DNA of 6,627 bases from contig JAKAGN010000155.1 in NCBI GenBank assembly GCA_021815525.1, positions 1 to 6,627 on the forward strand. Direction: 5' to 3'. Below the pieces are notes generated by a model. That model saw only the letters and a program-made list of their open reading frames with translations, was not told the DNA's origin and ran no database searches. Origin of the DNA: Deltaproteobacteria bacterium. GTDB lineage: Bacteria; Desulfobacterota; Desulfobacteria; Desulfobacterales; Desulfatibacillaceae. The translations under genes and the position numbers were made by a program. Position 1 is the stretch's first letter. The number at the start of each line of letters is the position of its first letter. This document shows, piece by piece, positions 4,855-6,627 of the stretch.

Positions 4855-5880
4855 ATGTCAAGAGTCAGGAAAACAAGCATCGTCGTGTTCGCGCTGTTGC
4901 TGCTCGCCGTTTCCGCAATTCCCGCCTTTGCCGAGCCCAAGTACATGTGGAAGGTGGGGACCCTGGCCCCCAAGGGCGTCGGCTGGGCCATCCAGGTGGA
5001 GCACGTCCTTCTGCCCTACATCGCCCAGAAAACCAGCTCGCAGCTCGGCATCAAGGTCTACTGGGGCGGCGTGATGGGCGACGACGGCGACTACATCAAG
5101 AAGATGCGCATAGGCCAGCTCCAGGCCGGAGGCATCACCGCCCAGGGCGCCATCATCATCAGCAAGGAATGGGCGGTGGTGGAGATACCCTTCCTGTTCA
5201 ACAACTACGCCGAGGTGGACTACATCCGGGGCAAGATGTTCCACAACTTCGACGCCATGATGCAGAAGGAGGGCTTCAAGCTTCTCCTTTGGATAGACCA
5301 GGACTTCGACAAGCTCTACTCGGTGAGAAAACCCCTGGCCAAGCTGGCGGACTACCGGGGCGCCAAGGTGGTGACCTGGTACGGCCCCCTGGAGGAGCGG
5401 GTTCTGACCCGCCTGGGCGCGAGCCCGGTTCCCATCGCCGTGCCCGAAATATCGGCGTCCATCCGTTCGGGCATCGCCGAGGCCACCATAGCGCCGGCCA
5501 TCTGGATGGTGGGAAGCCAGATGCACTCCGTGGCCAAGTACGTGAATCCCATGAACATCCGTTACGCCCCGGCCCTCATCGTGGTCACCAACAAGGCCTG
5601 GCAGGAAATCCCGGAAGCCTTCCGTAAAGCCCTGGAATCCGGCCGCGACGACGTGACCCGCCGCTTCACGGAAGCCACGCGCAAGGACAACGACAGGTGC
5701 CTTGACGCCATGCTGCGCTACGGGATGCAGAAGGTGATGCCGGCGCCCAAGGACCTTGAGGAGATCAAGAGGACCCTGGCGCCCGTGGCCCAGGAGATGG
5801 TGGGTAACCTCTACCCAAAGAGCCTTCTCGAAGAGGTCACGGGGCTTCTCGCCGAGTACCGCAAAAAGGGCGGCAGGTAG
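4855..5880 (+). CDS. TRAP transporter substrate-binding protein, DctP family
   Basis: 341 residues; ATG 4855 is 7 nt after GAGGGGG (4841-4847). A classical signal peptide (basic MSRVRK, hydrophobic 9-22) ends at AFA-EP, with cleavage after residue 26, so the protein acts in the periplasm. The mature part is a full DctP-type receptor (PF03480): KVGTLAPKGVGWA near its start, KVYWGGVMGDDGDYIKKMR in lobe 1, EIPFLFNNYAEVDY, WIDQDFDKLY, then YRGAKVVTWYGPLEERVL at the lobe hinge. It captures a solute and hands it to a DctQ/DctM-type membrane pair, driven by an ion gradient. Those subunits are not in the window. In canonical members the hinge strand reads about GxKxR, whose Arg grips a ligand carboxylate; here that position is Val (GAKVVTW). 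The pattern recalls the P subunits of TPR-associated (TatT-type) TRAP systems, where the ligand is not a simple acid. A strong terminator follows. Confidence 0.93.
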   Translation: MSRVRKTSIVVFALLLLAVSAIPAFAEPKYMWKVGTLAPKGVGWAIQVEHVLLPYIAQKTSSQLGIKVYWGGVMGDDGDYIKKMRIGQLQAGGITAQGAIIISKEWAVVEIPFLFNNYAEVDYIRGKMFHNFDAMMQKEGFKLLLWIDQDFDKLYSVRKPLAKLADYRGAKVVTWYGPLEERVLTRLGASPVPIAVPEISASIRSGIAEATIAPAIWMVGSQMHSVAKYVNPMNIRYAPALIVVTNKAWQEIPEAFRKALESGRDDVTRRFTEATRKDNDRCLDAMLRYGMQKVMPAPKDLEEIKRTLAPVAQEMVGNLYPKSLLEEVTGLLAEYRKKGGR

Positions 5881-5900
5881 CCGGGGCCTCAGTTTGAAAA

Positions 5901-5944
5901 ACCGGGGCGGCGGGGCCCAAGGGAGGCCGCCCCGGTCAATTTTT
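5901..5944 (+). terminator. Strong intrinsic terminator between the two TRAP receptor genes
   Basis: ACCGGGGCGGC (5901-5911) and its exact reverse complement (5926-5936) form an 11-bp stem around a 14-nt loop, followed by T5 at 5940-5944. It lies 20 nt after the TAG of the first gene. The second gene must therefore be read through or start from its own promoter in 5945-6010, where I see no clear -35/-10 pair. Confidence 0.85.
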
Positions 5945-6027
5945 CGCTTCCCGTGTTTCCTGCCGTTTATCTGCGCCGATAACCATGCTTTTCCGGCTCG
6001 ACCGATCGACAAGGGGGGGACCATATC

Positions 6028-6627
6028 ATGACGTTCCGTCGCAAGGCTGTGGGTGTGTTGGTGACGGCGTTTTTCGTGGCCGTCCTGGCGGGGAGCGCCG
6101 AAGCCGCGCCCAAGTGGGTTTGGAAAACAGGAACCCTCGCCCCCAAGGACGTGGGCTACGCCAAGCAGGTGCAGTCCATCCTCATGCCGGCCCTTGAAAA
6201 GGCCACCGGCGGCGACGTCGTCCTCAAGGTCTACTGGGGCGGCGTGATGGGGGACGACGAGCAGCACCTGAAGAAGATGCGGGTGGATCAGCTCCAGGCG
6301 GCCGGGCTCTCCGGCCAGGGCACCTTCATGATGGCCAAGCCCCTGGCCGTCCTGGGCCTTCCCTTCCTCTTCAACAACTACGAGGAGGTGGACTACTTAA
6401 AACACCTCATGATGGCCCGCTTCGACGAGATCGTGGCCAAGGAGGGCTTCCGGCTCCTGGTGTGGCTGGACCAGGACTTCGATCAGATATATTCGTCCAA
6501 AATACCCATCACCAAGGTGGCGGATTTTCCCAAGGCCCGCTTCATCACCTGGTTCGGCCCCCTCGAAGGCCGCCTTATGGAGCGCCTTGGCACGAGCCCC
6601 GTCCCGATGGGGATCACGGAGATCCCT
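6028..6627 (+). CDS. Second TRAP transporter substrate-binding protein, DctP family (3' end cut by window)
   Basis: 200 codons are visible, with the rest beyond the edge. ATG 6028 follows AAGGGGGGGA (6011-6020) with 7-nt spacing. The signal peptide (MTFRRK, hydrophobic 8-21) ends at AEA-AP, after residue 26. The mature part matches the preceding receptor block by block: KTGTLAPKDVGYA, KVYWGGVMGDD, KKMRVDQLQAAG, LPFLFNNYEEVDY, LDQDFDQIYS, FITWFGPLEGRLMERLGTSPVP. Hand alignment over the shared 168 residues gives roughly half identical, with no gaps needed. The hinge Arg of canonical DctP proteins is again absent (KARFITW, Ile at that position). It looks like an old tandem duplicate with its own start signals, giving either two receptors for one transporter or two related ligands. 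Confidence 0.92.
   Translation, partial: MTFRRKAVGVLVTAFFVAVLAGSAEAAPKWVWKTGTLAPKDVGYAKQVQSILMPALEKATGGDVVLKVYWGGVMGDDEQHLKKMRVDQLQAAGLSGQGTFMMAKPLAVLGLPFLFNNYEEVDYLKHLMMARFDEIVAKEGFRLLVWLDQDFDQIYSSKIPITKVADFPKARFITWFGPLEGRLMERLGTSPVPMGITEIP

Noticed and set aside
829..4991. Very long leftward frames extending the membrane protein to 750 residues and the radical SAM protein to 887 residues
   Set aside because: The extra N-terminal parts are out-of-frame or intergenic translations of GC-rich DNA with few stops. They overlap the SRPBCC and TRAP genes, and the internal starts at 2331 and 3710 begin the recognisable domains.
4858..6267. 469-codon leftward frame opposite the TRAP genes
   Set aside because: It is His/Gly/Val-rich shadow coding antisense to two clear DctP genes, with no domain and no ribosome site.

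Overview
The window is GC-rich and G/C-rich at third codon positions. It carries a B12-dependent-type radical SAM gene, two TRAP-type periplasmic binding protein genes, and a short gene that reads best as a selenoprotein. Together these suggest an anaerobic Desulfobacterota (deltaproteobacterial, sulfate-reducer-like) chromosome. That placement is inference from gene content and style; there is no rRNA or marker gene here. No insertion sequence, CRISPR array, tRNA or rRNA was seen.

Left part (1-650): two small genes diverge from one compact control region. Leftward runs a 58-residue single-span membrane protein (56-232). Its frame is interrupted by one TGA, which is followed by a hairpin of bacterial SECIS type (8-bp stem, GGUC loop, 16 nt after the TGA), so Sec is the likely residue. 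The frame then continues to a TAA just before a perfect 17-bp hairpin (1-37). Rightward runs an unrecognised 80-residue, five-cysteine protein (354-596) behind a near-consensus sigma70 promoter (TTGACA-17-TAAAAT). The spacer of that promoter holds a Fur-box-like palindrome, and the whole element is flanked by TTGAC/GTCAA. A second good promoter (624-651) points left, antisense to the 80-residue gene.

Middle (650-3830): a convergent gap with two strong hairpins precedes a leftward two-gene operon. It encodes a B12-binding-domain radical SAM protein (2328-3710) overlapping by ATGA a 500-residue polytopic membrane protein (829-2331) that looks like an uncharacterised GT-C-type glycosyltransferase. 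The operon has its own promoter (3795-3823) and a leader with a terminator-like hairpin plus T9.

Right (3830-6627): across a divergent gap lies a rightward SRPBCC/START-fold gene (4170-4634). Two tandem, about half-identical DctP-family TRAP solute receptors follow (4855-5880, and 6028 to beyond the window edge), separated by a strong intrinsic terminator. Both lack the arginine that normally holds the ligand carboxylate in DctP proteins, so the ligand may not be an ordinary organic acid. The membrane subunits are not in the window and would be expected downstream.
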